From contig JAODUO010000135.1 in the NCBI GenBank assembly GCA_025642075.2, forward strand, positions 50,001 to 114,000: a DNA stretch of 64,000 bases, read 5' to 3'. This document shows positions 1 through 12,147 of the stretch, piece by piece. This DNA is from Ridgeia piscesae (Eukaryota > Annelida > Polychaeta > Sabellida > Siboglinidae). A program made the translations under genes and the position numbers. The notes below the pieces were generated by a model, which ran no database searches, was not told the DNA's origin, and was given only the letters and a program-made list of their open reading frames with translations. Within the stretch, counting starts at the first letter, position 1. Every line of letters begins with the position of its first letter.

Positions 1-779
1 AATACTTGGAACAGTAGTCAATAATATATTATATATTTAATTGGCGTAGTCGGAGAGATCAAATACTTATCTAATAACATTTCTAAGAATATTAACATAA
101 TGAAAACGTAAAAAGCTAGCATGTTATTGAAAAAGCCTTCTAGTAATTAGTGACATCCCAACAAGCTATCAAATAAAAAATGTACCTTCTGTGACATCAC
201 AATAAACAATGCAATGCAAAACTAACGCACCTTTCCATTCTAGCAAATTGCATACGTCTGTTGTCATAACCTTGCTTACATAAAATGAAAAGGTAGACGA
301 ACAAGACGAATTTGTTACTTCCGAGCACTTGAGTCTATTCAACAATCAAATTATGGCATCTCCAGTTGAACGTATCGATCTAACATAGTTGCGATTTTCA
401 TTAGGCATTGTTGACTTTTGTTTATTTACTAATTGTTATTAGCCTTAGTTTTTACTGACCAACATTTAAATATTTAACGGGTTGTGATTGCATGAAGTGC
501 ATTATCACGAATGACCACTCAGCCAAAATCAAAACTAGTTCTGTAACTGGCAATTGCAACATAGTTAATTTGGTGCAGTAAGTTGATTGATCATAATGCA
601 ATCCCTCGTTAGTGAGCATGCTATTGCATCGAACCAAGCGATGTTTAGCAGATCGTATTGTCACAATGAAACCAACCTCTTCTCGCTGAGTTCATGTGTT
701 GTTCATGTTCATGTGCTAACTTTCGGGATGAGAGTCTATAAGTACATCATCCCACTGTGTACTTCCACTCGCCTCTTGT
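1..779. other. No gene or element recognised
   Basis: AT-rich sequence with only short stop-ridden frames. There is nothing with coding character and no clear repeat before the 20-bp array that begins near 780. Confidence 0.6.
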
Positions 780-1152
780 TGTGTTCACTTGCCTCTTTCT
801 ATGTTTACTCGCCTCTTTATGTGTTCACTCGCCTCTTTCTGTGTTCACTCGCCTCTTTCTGTGTTCACTCGCCTCTTTCTGTGTTCACTCGCCTCTTTCT
901 GTGTTCACTGTCCTCTTTCTGTGTTCACTCGCCTCTTTCTGTTTTCACTCGCCTCTTTCTGTGTTCACTGTCCTCTTTCTGTGTTCACTCGCCTCTTTCT
1001 GTTTTCACTCGCCTCTTTCTGTGTTCACTCGCCTCTTTCTGTGTTCACTCGCCTTTTTCTGTGTTCACTCGCCTCTTTCTGTGTTCACTCGCCTCTTTCT
1101 GTGTTTACTCGCCTCTTTCTGTGTTCACTCGCCTCTTTTTGTGTTCACTAAC
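780..1152. repeat. 20-bp minisatellite
   Basis: Tandem unit CACTCGCCTCTTTCTGTGTT, about 18-19 copies with sporadic point changes (TCGCC to TGTCC, GTGTT to GTTTT). All three plus-strand frames stay open across it because the unit has no stop, so the apparent peptides are artefacts. Confidence 0.95.
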
Positions 1153-1766
1153 TTCTCTTGACCACTGTCTTCTAACCTATCAAATATACATACGAATGGA
1201 ACTCAAGACACTTACTATAATTGCCTTCGTTTGACTTTATTCTGATGTACCTTATTCAACCCGTGTGCAACTGTAAATATAATTTCTCTAAGTTCGCTTG
1301 GCACTGATTAGTTTTAGATCCTATGACTAATTCCTATAAGACGTGTCTACTTTAAACATCTTCATTCGACCAGAATGCTTTATTACCAGTTCTCAAGTGG
1401 TGAAAGAGTGTATGTTCACAACAATGTGTAGGTCAGTGGCATATCGAATCGCAGACTGATATCCATGTGACAATGCAGGCCAGTGTGTCTTGCGTGGAAT
1501 TAGCGGAATGTCACTGTAAAAACTCTCATAGCACCCATCTACTTCCCTCGTAATGTTCGACAGCATTCAGTGTTTGAATACAACTCATCAAATCCGGAAC
1601 ATCAGACCAACAAATCTCGAACAGTTGGCTTACCGTTCGACCACTGAACGTTTCCCGACGCCAGTCCGAGGCACAGGAGCTGAATGTTCTGCTGACACCT
1701 TTACACTTGATACACTTTCACAAAAACGGTTTCTGTCAAAATGGAAACATAAAATGCATCCATTTT

Positions 1767-2180
1767 CCTGGGGCCGGTTTCATAATCCTGCTTACGACGT
1801 CATAGTGGGCGACAAAAGCCTAACACGTCGTGAAGGTACGCTAGGTGCGTTTCACGACTCTGCTCCATGGTTGCACTTAGGCTGCGCCATGTATTTAGTA
1901 GGAGTAACTTTACGCTAGTTGAAATATCTACGTGATGCTACCCAAGTTCGTTGATGCCCCCGACACGCTCACTCTCAATTTATTATGTTTAATGTTTACA
2001 CTGGATATCCTTTACATTCGTCATAGACATAGCTTGTCATATGCTACACAAATGTCAAAGGCGGCAGCTAAAGTCATAAAACGGGCTGTAAGCTACACGG
2101 AAAAAAGTCGCTGTTAGCTGCGATCAGTCGACCGTATAATTGCTCGTAAAGTTACGCGGCTTTATGAAACCGGCGCCAGG
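1767..2180. mobile_element. Non-autonomous DNA element (MITE-like) with terminal inverted repeats
   Basis: Left end CCTGGGGCCGGTTTCATAA and right end (reverse complement) CCTGGCGCCGGTTTCATAAA face each other 414 bases apart, with only one or two differences. There is no coding capacity for a transposase. Sequences beginning with a GGGCC-GGTTTCAT motif are frequent interspersed elements in marine invertebrate genomes. The target-site duplication is not clear. Confidence 0.6.
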
Positions 2181-2710
2181 TCTGCAATATACTGGATGGT
2201 ATATTTCGTGAAACATAGCAGCATATCAATCACGGATACACCCTTATAAGATAACAGCTACTTTTCTTGTGTCTACATTATTGTACATGTATACTAGCTG
2301 GAGCCGTTTCATTTGTGAGTAAGGACAAGTAGGGGACAATGTAGCTGCTACGTCTCGGCGACAGGGCATTGGAGCGAGTAGCTGGAACGGCAGACAATGA
2401 AGTAGAAGAGGTAGATGTCGAGATACTAAGGGAATTACAAGGATCACCAAGTCGTGACACGAGAGGGATTACCCAACACAACACGTTGAAGCGTCTGTCG
2501 GAAACTAGGCTGCTGTGCAACCAAAAAGCTATGTCAACTACATTCACAACATCAATTGTTAGACTACTTAGACATAACCAGCGGCATGTGTAAAGCGTGC
2601 TTCGGTGGTGTATTGCATGACTTATTCATGACCACGACGTTATTTTATACTCAACTTGAGTGTTATCATTGTGATGCTCATCTGAATTTCAACATGTGTC
2701 TTTATTCCAG

Positions 2711-2771
2711 AGGGCGCTTGAACTTCTTAGCGTGATCATACTAGCGAGCCAACTACCATTCGTCATATCAC
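2711..2771 (+). CDS. Candidate signal-peptide exon of the EGF/TSP1 gene
   Basis: A 61-base open segment sits between a good acceptor (TTTATTCCAG) and a GTACGT donor. In the frame that leaves phase 1, matching the first EGF exon, it reads as a hydrophobic stretch with core [16 protein letters not shown], which fits a signal-peptide core. There is no ATG in the exon, so the initiator would sit in an unseen upstream exon. Phase agreement and hydrophobicity support it, but a chance open stretch is possible. Confidence 0.4.
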
Positions 2772-3551
2772 GTACGTATATATCTACATATGTGCGTGAG
2801 AGCGTACGTATAACCTATTGTTTGTACGATAATAAGGCGCTGTTTAAAATTAGTTATACAAAAAGCAAACGTTCCCAAATATGTATTCCTTTAACTTCGA
2901 TGCTACGAAAGGATTCTACGTAATGTGAATGCCACAAATAAATGTTTTATTGATTCAATTTGTGGACCTAGATTTTGTTATTTCGCGAGTCTCCATCGAA
3001 AACAATTGAAAATCATTAGCGTTCTCATTTTGGTAATATCAAGAAGTACGTTTAATTTCGAGAATGTGGAGAGATTAGAAAATTGTAATACTAATTTAAT
3101 TGGGAACACTTAAACGTGTACACAGTAGCTATATGCCAAATGCAGGAAATAAGAGTAAAACGAATAAGAGAAACGGTGTTTCGTTTGCACAGACAACGTG
3201 ACAGAATGTGTGACGTCAGACGACTGCCCGAAGAATTTTGGCTGCAGCAAGACACCATGGGGCACCGCGTGCACCTGCCAGCGCGGCTACCGCACGTTTG
3301 GCGGCGAGTGTATCGGTGGGTTGGCGTGTCCTGGCAACAGCATTTCTGTTTCTCTTCTTGGTGTTGTGTGGATAACGTTTGCCAAGCTTAGTGCGTTCAT
3401 ACGCATATACAGTGTATGTATTTACGATAATAATAGTATTGGTAAGAATTGTGTAGCGTATTATCGTAAATTACATGCCTGAGTTAGGATGGCAACAGGG
3501 TGTAATACTGGCATATATTGATGCGATATATATATATATATATATATATAT

Positions 3552-3636
<85 letters not shown>

Positions 3637-4833
3637 CTACAGAGTGACTTAGAAAGTAAACTTTCGCAAAGACCAGGAATCCATCCCACGAAAAAGATGA
3701 CAAATAATACATTGCCCGACCAATAATTAGTAGGCGCAATAAGCCTACCTAACACAAAAAGCGCCAAATTGTCTGCAGCACGCTCACAGACGGTGGTCTT
3801 TTAACCAAATGACCTAGTCCTGTAACATACGGTGCCATCCTTTTGATAACGTATTCACATGTAATCAACACGACAGACAATCTTCGACTTCGACCCACAT
3901 TGCGGCTGTGCATAATTCATGTTTGCACACGGTCTTCTCATACGGCAATCCGAGTCTAAACTCAATTAACTGCATTAAATAATTGATTACGTTACGGTAC
4001 TAATTCGTTGTATATTGCGGAAAGGATGTAAGATAATATTGTTAGTGGTGGTGCAGTCCATGCACTCGATGTTTATCTTTGTGTGTGTTTATTGTTAAAT
4101 ATACTGGTTCATATGTGTTTCATATGTTTTGATAAGGAGATTATACTCGCTGCTAATCGATTAAGGAATAATTATATATAATGGCACTTTTGTCAGGTGC
4201 ATGCAAATGTAGTCATACGAGACGGTTGGATTTGTTAATGTCAGCAGACCATGTCCCATCACCTGTGTTACGATTACAGCGTAGCAAAACACCTATTGAC
4301 ATAATATTATGTTCCACAGGCACAAATTGATGTAGTCACTGTCACGCTCAGTGTTGCGAACTGGATTCATCATAGCCAAAGTCAAGTTTTTTTTTTAATT
4401 TAAACAACTGAACTGAACTGAACGAGACGACCTCGTCGTGATGCAACATAACTTTTCGGGTCATAATTCTACCTGTACGATTACAGAACTGCGCAGGTGT
4501 AAATCGCATTATCTACGGTACACGTGTGTAATAATAAAGAATAGTGTAAATGTTGGTTTTTCTCAGATATCGACGAATGTGCGTGGGGAACACGCACTTG
4601 TGACTACAGTCTGGCCATATGCATCAACACTGACGGAGGATTCACTTGCACCTGTAAGGACGGATACGTGGGAAATGGCATCAACTGCTATGGTAAATAT
4701 GATATGATGCGAAATGAGATGCATAAAAAATGTATTTCGAAATGGAGACTCTTGTAGAACTATACGTTCGTTTTACTCAAATATACACAGGTCAATCAAT
4801 AAACATAATTATAAACAAATACACGCAAACGTG

Positions 4834-4905
<72 letters not shown>

Positions 4906-4918
4906 AACACACACACAC

Positions 4919-4997
<79 letters not shown>

Positions 4998-7900
4998 CAT
5001 GTAAGTGGGCATGTCGAAAGCAGGAGTAAGAAATAACACAACGTGACTACAATTCAGGACTTGCACATGTCTCTATGTGCGTGAGTACACTCATTCATTA
5101 AGTAGCGCGATGCTGACCCTCTTATAGGGTGTAGACTGAACGGTACTGTGAATCCATGTGCCCGTATAACTGTAACAACATGTGCTGTTGTGTCCAGACA
5201 TTGACGAGTGCGCGGTGGACAACGACTGTGACACGCAGCCAGATGTGGGGCTCTGCACGAACACCATTGGCTCCTACACGTGCGGTTGTGGTCCCGGCTA
5301 CACGCTCGCTCCAGACTTGAAGACTTGTCGCGGTAAGCGGACGCGCTATGTGACCGCTCTGCAGGTGGTCTCATAGTTTTCACAACTCAAAATGTGTTGA
5401 GCATTGAAACCAAACCGTGTCGTGGTGCTTGCTTTTCTGGTATCCAAAATGTTCTCGTGTTGCATATTTGCTTTAAGGTTGCTTCATTAATTGTTTTCAT
5501 TCACTACGTGGTATACTCAAACCAACCACCCCCCACACTAACACACGTACACACAAAAGGTTAGTGCATTTTGTGAATTCCTGAACTTATGCGGACATCC
5601 CTTAATTCGGTCGTTAAAAGGCTACCTTGCTAAGACCCACACGTTTAGTTGTTATAATAACGTTTCACATGTCATCACGTCCATGGCGTAGAGAATACTT
5701 GTCATTTTACTCATTTAACCCGAACTCGATCACTCCGTCGTTCAACACCACTTTGTACGGACGGTTCTTCCTCGTTGTTCCAGTCTCTGGCCAGACGTAC
5801 CCTGATCGTAACGGTGAATGGAGTGCCTGGTCAGAATGGGGCGGATGCTCCGTGTCGTGTGGCTCCGGGCAACGTACTCAGATACGACGCTGTGATAACC
5901 CGCCAACCGACGGCGCCGGTAAACCTTGCCCGGGAGACCGGGCGAACGTAGAAGCTTGCAATACACAACAATGTCCACGTATGTCGACTTGGATAGCCTA
6001 CATTAGAGTGTATGTTAATTGGAAATATTGGAGCCTCCCAAAATGTGTAAATATAATTTTGTTGTAAGGCGTACATTGGAGTGAGTGTTTAATCAAGTAG
6101 GCCCCTATAAGGGCGGATCCAGAGAGGATAGTCAAAGGTTACGTTTATTATATATTGGCGTCGGAACATGGTGAATATGCAGTGGCTCCGGCCCTCCAGA
6201 AATCTCCAATTGAATTCTCAGTTAAACTCGCAAAAACAAATTCGCATTCAAACTATCAGTGGTGGCAAAACAATGACAACATGATTGTTTTCGTATTTTG
6301 AAAAGCGCTTCAAAATATCTCGAACACGATCGAAGTAGGCGACGATGCATTGCACCGTCGTCCGTCGTTACTGCAGTATTTCAGTTATTACAAAAATAAT
6401 TGCACGATCTCCAAACATGCCGATTGACTGGAGGTTTCTACATTAGTTTAACGTCCGTCATGTGTTATTTTATTAGTAATTAAAATAATGTGCTGCCCAA
6501 TTCTTTGATCCGTATTTGGTTAAACGCCTCGTAGGTCGGACCAACGGATTGTATGATATCAACGACAGACGCAGGCGTGTAGGGGACACGAAATTGTCAC
6601 ACTTTCCAAACGAGATACATGTGTAGATTACGTGATTCTAATGTTGCTATGTCGTTTCTTCAGTTACTGACGTCGAAGCTGAGAAGGGGATATTTCTCTA
6701 CACACACGGCGTCACGCGTAGTAAGGTACGCCTGTTGTGGTATATAAAGGGATTCTTCGCCACCTTTTGAATCACAAATTATAATGAAGATGGAAAGAAA
6801 GTAAGCTCTTTGTAATGTACACAGTCCTGTGTATTACTGCAAATCATGATATGCCTTTATTTCAATTAAATTAGGTTTTATTGATCACTAATAGTCATAC
6901 CATATACGTATTGTAACATTGTAACATATTATCGGGGTCATTAGTGATTAATAAAACATACATACGTAGTGAAATGAAGGCATAAGGTTACATGAAATAT
7001 ATATATTAATTAAAAAGTACAACGAATTTTATCAAAGAATCCCTTTTCGTTATAATTTGGGATGCGAAAAAGCTATAGATTAATATCATACACTGTAACC
7101 GCTGTTGTAGACCTGACTGACTGTTGTACAGTTGTTCCACCGACTACTCCCTATTAGCAACCCTGTCATTCTTCCTTACATGTGTATTTTTGAAATCGTT
7201 CTTCCTATTCCAACTGGACTGCGACACAGACACGCGACTGTTTCTGCGCATGAAAATCATGCACGTGAATTTGTTAGCTGTCAAAATGCCCATCACATTC
7301 GAATTAGGCGATTCACCCATGATCGAGAATCAATCATGAAACTGTATTGTAGCAGAGGACTAGCTTGTTATGAATACTGCTGACAACTTGAATGACTCAG
7401 TGTCCAACAGAACAACGAAAGTATAAACGCAAACGTGCATTTAACGAAATGTCGTTGTATGCATCTCCTTCTGACGATTGAACTGCTAATTCGCCATAAA
7501 GTCAGATGTGGTATATTAATGTATCGTTATTGGGCTTATTTACCGCATGTGTTGTAGTTCGCACAAGTGTTCCACATCATGCAAGCGACATTGGCGGCAG
7601 CAGTCAATGCGTATTGCAACAGAAACACGAACAATGTCGGCAAGTGCTGCCGACTAGACACCAAATATGTGTAAGAGTTCCGGTTCATGTCAGCTCGTCT
7701 GGGCAGACTTAACACGGCGTGAATTTGAGTGCGAATTACTGTTGTGGCGCGAACAAATGTTGTTTCAAAATGTATGCATTCAGATCGACTGAACTTGATT
7801 TATCAATATTAATTACGTTGTGTGTCACTCGTATAAACTAGGCTGCGGTTAAGTTCGACTGATAACTTGTTACCTTTACCATAGCGTAATTAATTAATCA

Positions 7901-10900
7901 TGCATGCAATTAAATGTACAGTTTTACGCCTGTATGTAAAGATATGCTTGTATAGGTACGTTTCTATTAAAAGAGAAAATGCATTGTTTATTAATTTGCA
8001 ATAACGTTAGTTTAATTGTGATTTATTTTAACAGATCCCGTCTAGAACAACTGTCTTTTTATTTCTTAGTTGATTTAAACTGATGCATTACCATGTTGAT
8101 ATTATTTGTCCCTTTCCTAATGTAATGACACTCAACGAGTTGTTAATCCATCCCAAATTTGTTTAGGAAACAATAAAAAATTATTGTGTTTATATACCCA
8201 ACTTTACGATAACTGTATCCTGCTGTTCAACTATTGTCATTATACCCGCAGACCCGACCAACACCACCAGAAGACCTTTGTACAGAACGACGGCATCGTA
8301 CAGGGAGATGGTTACCCAAAAGAAGCACTAGACTCCACCATCACCCATCTGCTCGTGTTCAAGTACCAGAAGACCAACGCTCTGTGCCTGGCCGCCGCCC
8401 GGAAGTCTCGTCGTCGTACGAAACGAGGAACTTCCGGCGTCGTTCTCCTTCTGACGGAGGACGCGGTCGACCAGACGTTACTGAGGGACATCCTCAACAA
8501 CGATATCACGTGAGTGTGAGTGTGATGTGCTTGGAAAATCCCTTGTGTGAGTGCACGAGGGCCTTTGTAGCGCACATTAAGGCCCATTTTGAGGTCAATC
8601 TGGGGATTCAGTGTCTGAACTCTTCCACTTATGAGTGCCTGGACACTTCCACTTATGAATATCAGGACAGTTCTACATATGAGTGTCTGGATACTTCCAT
8701 TCTTCAGCTAACATGGATGTTTGGATATCCCACGTTGACACTTTCATTTACGAAGGTCTGGACACTTTCGGTTATGAACGTCTTCACACCTAGATATGTG
8801 TGAGTGAGTATCTGGATATTTCCTGTAATGAAAGTCCAGAGACTTGTCACTTATTGATATCTGAACACTTAATGGGCAAATATAAATGCATCGAATCATT
8901 TGACATGTCGCAATGAATACGTATCTGGACACTTCTACGTATGGACATTTTGTATTATGAGTGCCTTAGTCGAGCACATTTATACCTATTTGAAGTATAT
9001 CTGGGGATTCAGTTACTGCACGAGTGCTCGGACACTTCCTGTCATGAGTGTCTGGTCACGTGACATATGAGTGCTTGTACAAACGATGTTGATACCTCAA
9101 TTCCACATAATTTTTATTGACACTCTCAACTTCTGAGCACTCAAACTAGTATTGTTTTCCGGGTATTTGCAGGAAAGCGGAATTGAAGGAGAAGCTAGAC
9201 TTGGCGATAAGGAACGTATTCGGAGGGACTGCCGATATCACTGTGATGGATGTCAAGTCGGCCTCACAGGTGCCCTACTACGGGACCCCACCCCTCACCA
9301 CTCCCTACACGGTACGCACAGTGATACACCTGCAACGTGGTGTATCCTACGTAGTTATCTAGAAGACTGTCAGTCGTAGTCTTATGCTGGTAATCGCGTT
9401 GTTTATGGTAGTGAGTGGGGATCAGTTTTATGGAGCAGTTTGTGAAGTGTTGATAAATTATCTTGAGGTAGCCTTCTTATGACGTCAAATGATTGGTGTA
9501 GTGTGGCAAGCGCATAGATATGAGTTCCGCTTGCAGGAATTTGTACTATTTCGAGGGAATACGTTGTCGTAAAATTAACTGGTTTAATGAAGTCAAAAAC
9601 TAACCCATCGATCGCGATAAATGGCCAACACTGCTCATCGAGATGTCGGTGAAGAACATTCACTCGAACACTCACTCCATTCCAAACACACTAGAGTTAC
9701 GTTGAAAACATTCTTCTCGTGTTAAAAATGTGTGATGTTCTTGCATTCGAGCATGCCGTTTGAGCCAAAACCTGGCTAAGACACGTTAAAACATTTAAGC
9801 ATAGAATTCGATGAACCTTAATTAATAACACGTATGTATGATCAAAACAAATCCAAATTTTATGACAACAAAACTATCAGTTTTGATTTTTGTTACTCAG
9901 TCTTGTGCCCTTAAGTCGAAAACGCTAAAGTATGTTAACCTACGTTAAAAATAGTAACATATGTGTGTTTTAGATTGCGATTCTTAATAAAATTATTTAC
10001 TTCATCGGCTTAAACGTGATGGACGTAAGTTAAAAACGAGTCCTCCCATGCCGAGGAATGCATTCGCAACTAGCCATACTACCGGCTTACTGTATGTCAA
10101 TAAGCTAACTTTACAGAACTTGAATCCGCTCTGTGGTCCAGATCTGGAATGGACTTCCGGACGGCGTAGTTGGAGAGATAAATGATAATGGTACTTTGTC
10201 CTTCAAGAACCGTGTGCATCATTATCTTAATTCTTCAATAGCGGAGTGTTCAATGATTTTTTCTAAGCTGTTGTGAACCATTGATTGGCCCGTTAGGACA
10301 TAAGATACAGTGCCTGCATTTGAGCATGACCTGATCATGCCTAATATGGCTATTGTTTTACTGTCCCCATAATTGGTGATAGCAGAAAGAAAATGGTAAA
10401 CGGGAACGAGTTTAAAATAAAATGATGTACAGTGACGGTGATAATAGTTGCCATTTTACGTTACTCTACAGGTGGGTGACTCTATGGCTCTTATCCGAAA
10501 ACCATTTTTTTTCATCAGGCCTTCTTTTATTTTGTGCTGAATGATGTTGCTGTGACATGCAAATTGGTTTGCTGTGATGTTTTCAGACGACAGAGAAATC
10601 TGCTCAGCGAAGACGAGGGAATAAAGCGTGGATTGCAGCAGCTGTCGTGGTGACAGTTATCGTAATCATACTCGTCGTCATCGTTGTTGTTTTATACATG
10701 GTGAAAAGGTACGTAGAAGTTCCAGAAATCCAAACACATGCATGCTGAATTGAGCAAGATCTCCGTCAGCTATTTCGAAGATTGCTCGTAATCAAAAACA
10801 ACAACTACTATAACATACCAGCCTCACATGTCAACGGGGTACGCAAGTCCCGTCTGCCGTCATGGCGTACGTGTTATTTTGCCCTTTTCGTTCATAATCC

Positions 10901-12102
10901 GGTCCCCAACGACTCGAACGAGCTGTGTACACTTTCGCATACGGACAAACCACCACATTCTGATCTTCACTAGCCATTACAACGTCACCAATACCAGCAA
11001 CGTACCAACAGTTGTGCAGAGTCCAAATAATGTTTTCGTTGTGTCCCTCGGATCACCTGTTGTAATGACGTAGTCGTGTCGTATCACCTGATTGAGGGGC
11101 TCATTACATTATGTGTTAACTCATAATAATAATAATAATAATAATCAGTATTACTATCATTACTAGGTTCGTGTGTGGTGTAACTCATCATCAACAGTCA
11201 CGATGAGTTTCAATCTATAGGGTGGACAGTTACATGTCGATAATGGACACATCAATTTGTGTATCCTAAATACTAATAATTCGACGAATGCGCTTGCGTC
11301 TATGCTCTCTCACTAACTCACTATTTAGCATTATTATTATTATTATTATTATTGGTTTGCATACATTTGGAAGGTCTTTGTACCAGGAATTTTCGCTTTC
11401 AGATCCAAGTTGATACAGCTATTCAAGACGGAGTCGCACCCGCAGCAGACGGAACAGGACCAGAAGCAGACGGAACAGGACCCGCAGCAGACGGAACAGG
11501 ACCAGAAGCAGACGGAACAGGACCAGCAGCAGACGGAACAGGACCAGCAGCAGACGGAACAGGACCAGCAGCAGACGGAACAGGACCAGAAGCAGACGGA
11601 ACAGGACCAGAAGCAAACGGAACAGGACCAGAAGCAGACGGAACAGAAGTCACAGCTGCCGAAGCGTAGATCGTGGGGCCTACGCCGACAGCATACAGCC
11701 GTGCAGATAGAAGAAGACGGCTCGCCGAGCAAGTTCCCCAATCGACGGTCTTGGTACACACGCCGGCCACGCACTCAGATGATCACAGGTCCGCCACCGG
11801 ACGAACAGCCGAAGCGAAGGTCTTGGTTCATGCGGTGGATACGTCGCTCTCCGCCAGTCGTTGGAACGACGTCACAAGAAGTCAGCCAACCGTGGACGAC
11901 GGATGCTGCGCAGAAGCAAGTGAATGGAAGTGAACGGAGCCCCGCAGTGGACACTGCACCAGACACACCAAAGAGCATTCGATCGGAGGCAGTCGACGCA
12001 TCACCGAACCGATCTAAGAGGGTCTTGTCCGAGGAAAACGACCGGTCTCATCTCCATCTCCACACGCCTGAACCCCCTTCGCTTACTCCCCCTGGGATAT
12101 AA
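2711..12102 (+). CDS. EGF/TSP1-domain single-pass membrane protein (multi-exon, 5' end uncertain)
   Basis: Exons inferred from splice sites with continuous phase: 2711-2771 (possible), 3193-3315, 4567-4692, 5198-5332, 5784-5978, 6664-6725, 7558-7670, 8252-8509, 9173-9311, 10587-10708 and 11403-12102, ending in TAA. From the first EGF exon this encodes about 657 residues. Domain order is EGF, two calcium-binding EGFs, TSP1, an unrecognised juxtamembrane region with a CC pair and a basic cleavage-like site, a 23-residue transmembrane helix, and a 233-residue cytoplasmic tail. The extracellular exons are phase 1-1, as is usual for shuffled EGF and TSP1 modules. The layout indicates a type I cell-surface protein, probably adhesive or receptor-like; ligand and partners cannot be read from sequence. 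The start codon was not found and should lie upstream of 2711 or outside the window. I do not recognise a named orthologue. Confidence 0.8.
3193..3315 (+). CDS. EGF-like domain 1 exon
   Basis: Phase 1-1 exon between TTTGCACAG and GTGGGT. It encodes about 41 residues with six cysteines in EGF spacing ([22 protein letters not shown]). It lacks the D-I/V-D-E calcium-binding start seen in the next two modules, so it is a non-calcium EGF module. Confidence 0.8.
3528..3632. repeat. (AT)n microsatellite
   Basis: About 100 bases of alternating AT with one AATA interruption, in the intron between EGF exons 1 and 2. Confidence 0.97.
4567..4692 (+). CDS. Calcium-binding EGF domain 2 exon
   Basis: Phase 1-1 exon between TTCTCAG and GTAAAT. 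It begins [12 protein letters not shown] and contains [16 protein letters not shown], the calcium-binding EGF signature with the hydroxylatable Asn/Asp position and aromatic residue in place. Six cysteines are present. Confidence 0.88.
4838..4996. repeat. Compound (CA)n-(TA)n microsatellite
   Basis: About 31 CA dinucleotides, an AAACAA break, a few more CA, then about 37 TA dinucleotides, in the intron between EGF exons 2 and 3. Confidence 0.97.
5198..5332 (+). CDS. Calcium-binding EGF domain 3 exon
   Basis: Phase 1-1 exon between TGTGTCCAG and GTAAGC. It begins [11 protein letters not shown] and carries [16 protein letters not shown], a textbook calcium-binding EGF. It directly follows module 2, so the pair should form a rigid calcium-stabilised rod ahead of the TSP1 domain. 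Confidence 0.9.
5784..5978 (+). CDS. Thrombospondin type 1 repeat exon
   Basis: Phase 1-1 exon between TTGTTCCAG and GTATGT. The product contains [18 protein letters not shown] followed by [10 protein letters not shown] and ends near CNTQQCP. This shows the W-x2-W-x2-W ladder, the C-S-V-S-C-G start and six cysteines of a TSP1 repeat. The CSVSC segment is the usual O-fucosylation site and the tryptophans are usual C-mannosylation sites; both modifications are inferred from the family. Confidence 0.92.
6664..9311 (+). CDS. Juxtamembrane extracellular region (four exons) with CC pair and furin-like site
   Basis: Four small exons join in phase: 6664-6725, 7558-7670, 8252-8509 and 9173-9311. The product runs from [16 protein letters not shown] through [20 protein letters not shown], then a basic stretch [10 protein letters not shown], then [20 protein letters not shown] and a Lys/Glu-rich helix before [12 protein letters not shown]. 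Position just outside the membrane, a multibasic cleavage-like site and an amphipathic second half resemble SEA- or GAIN-like processed regions, but I cannot assign it to a named family. The first two exons are the least certain, because they rest on phase and splice signals alone. Confidence 0.6.
8515..9130. repeat. Degenerate 24-28-bp tandem repeat in intron
   Basis: The segment GAGTGTCTGGACACTTCCAC plus TTATGA recurs with heavy divergence through most of the intron following the 8252-8509 exon. The copies are old and uneven. Unlike other arrays here, the unit does not contain the adjacent splice donor. Confidence 0.7.
10118..10275 (+). mobile_element. Fragment of non-LTR retrotransposon reverse transcriptase C-terminus
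   Basis: In one frame the stretch reads [20 protein letters not shown] followed by [12 protein letters not shown]. The pattern W-N-x-L-P, then S-F-K-x-R/K-x-x-x-Y-L closes many LINE reverse-transcriptase ORFs of the jockey/CR1/L2 type. Only the last 50 or so residues remain. It lies in the intron before the transmembrane exon. Confidence 0.6.
10587..10708 (+). CDS. Transmembrane helix exon
   Basis: Exon between GATGTTTTCAG and GTACGT. It encodes a basic extracellular stub ([11 protein letters not shown]), then an uninterrupted hydrophobic run of about 23 residues starting [13 protein letters not shown], ending in YMVKR as a stop-transfer. It joins in phase to the last exon. There is only one hydrophobic segment, so the protein is a single-pass type I protein if the signal peptide is real. 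Confidence 0.85.
11403..12102 (+). CDS. Cytoplasmic tail exon with Gln-rich tandem repeats and RRSW motifs
   Basis: Last exon, opened by CTTTCAG and closed by TAA at 12100-12102. It encodes about 233 residues. Residues near the start form some 10 copies of a 6-7 residue unit (QQTEQD or QKQTEQD). Next come three basic motifs at intervals: [20 protein letters not shown] and [10 protein letters not shown]. The remainder is Ser/Pro-rich and probably disordered. No kinase, phosphatase or named signalling domain is visible. The repeated basic-Ser-Trp motif could be a docking or phosphorylation element (inference). Confidence 0.8.
11430..11650 (+). repeat. In-frame 18/21-bp coding minisatellite
   Basis: About 10 copies of CAGCAGACGGAACAGGAC or its 21-base form with an extra AAG codon, inside the last exon of the EGF/TSP1 gene. 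Unit lengths are multiples of three, so copy-number change keeps the frame. It encodes the Gln/Glu/Thr/Asp-rich part of the tail. Confidence 0.95.
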
Positions 12103-12147
12103 GGCAGCACGACCAGGACTAACGCAGCGTGATTGAACCTGTCTATG

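Noticed and set aside
1553..1918. 121-codon ORF
   Set aside because: No recognisable domain, and its second half runs into the terminal-repeat element at 1767-2180.
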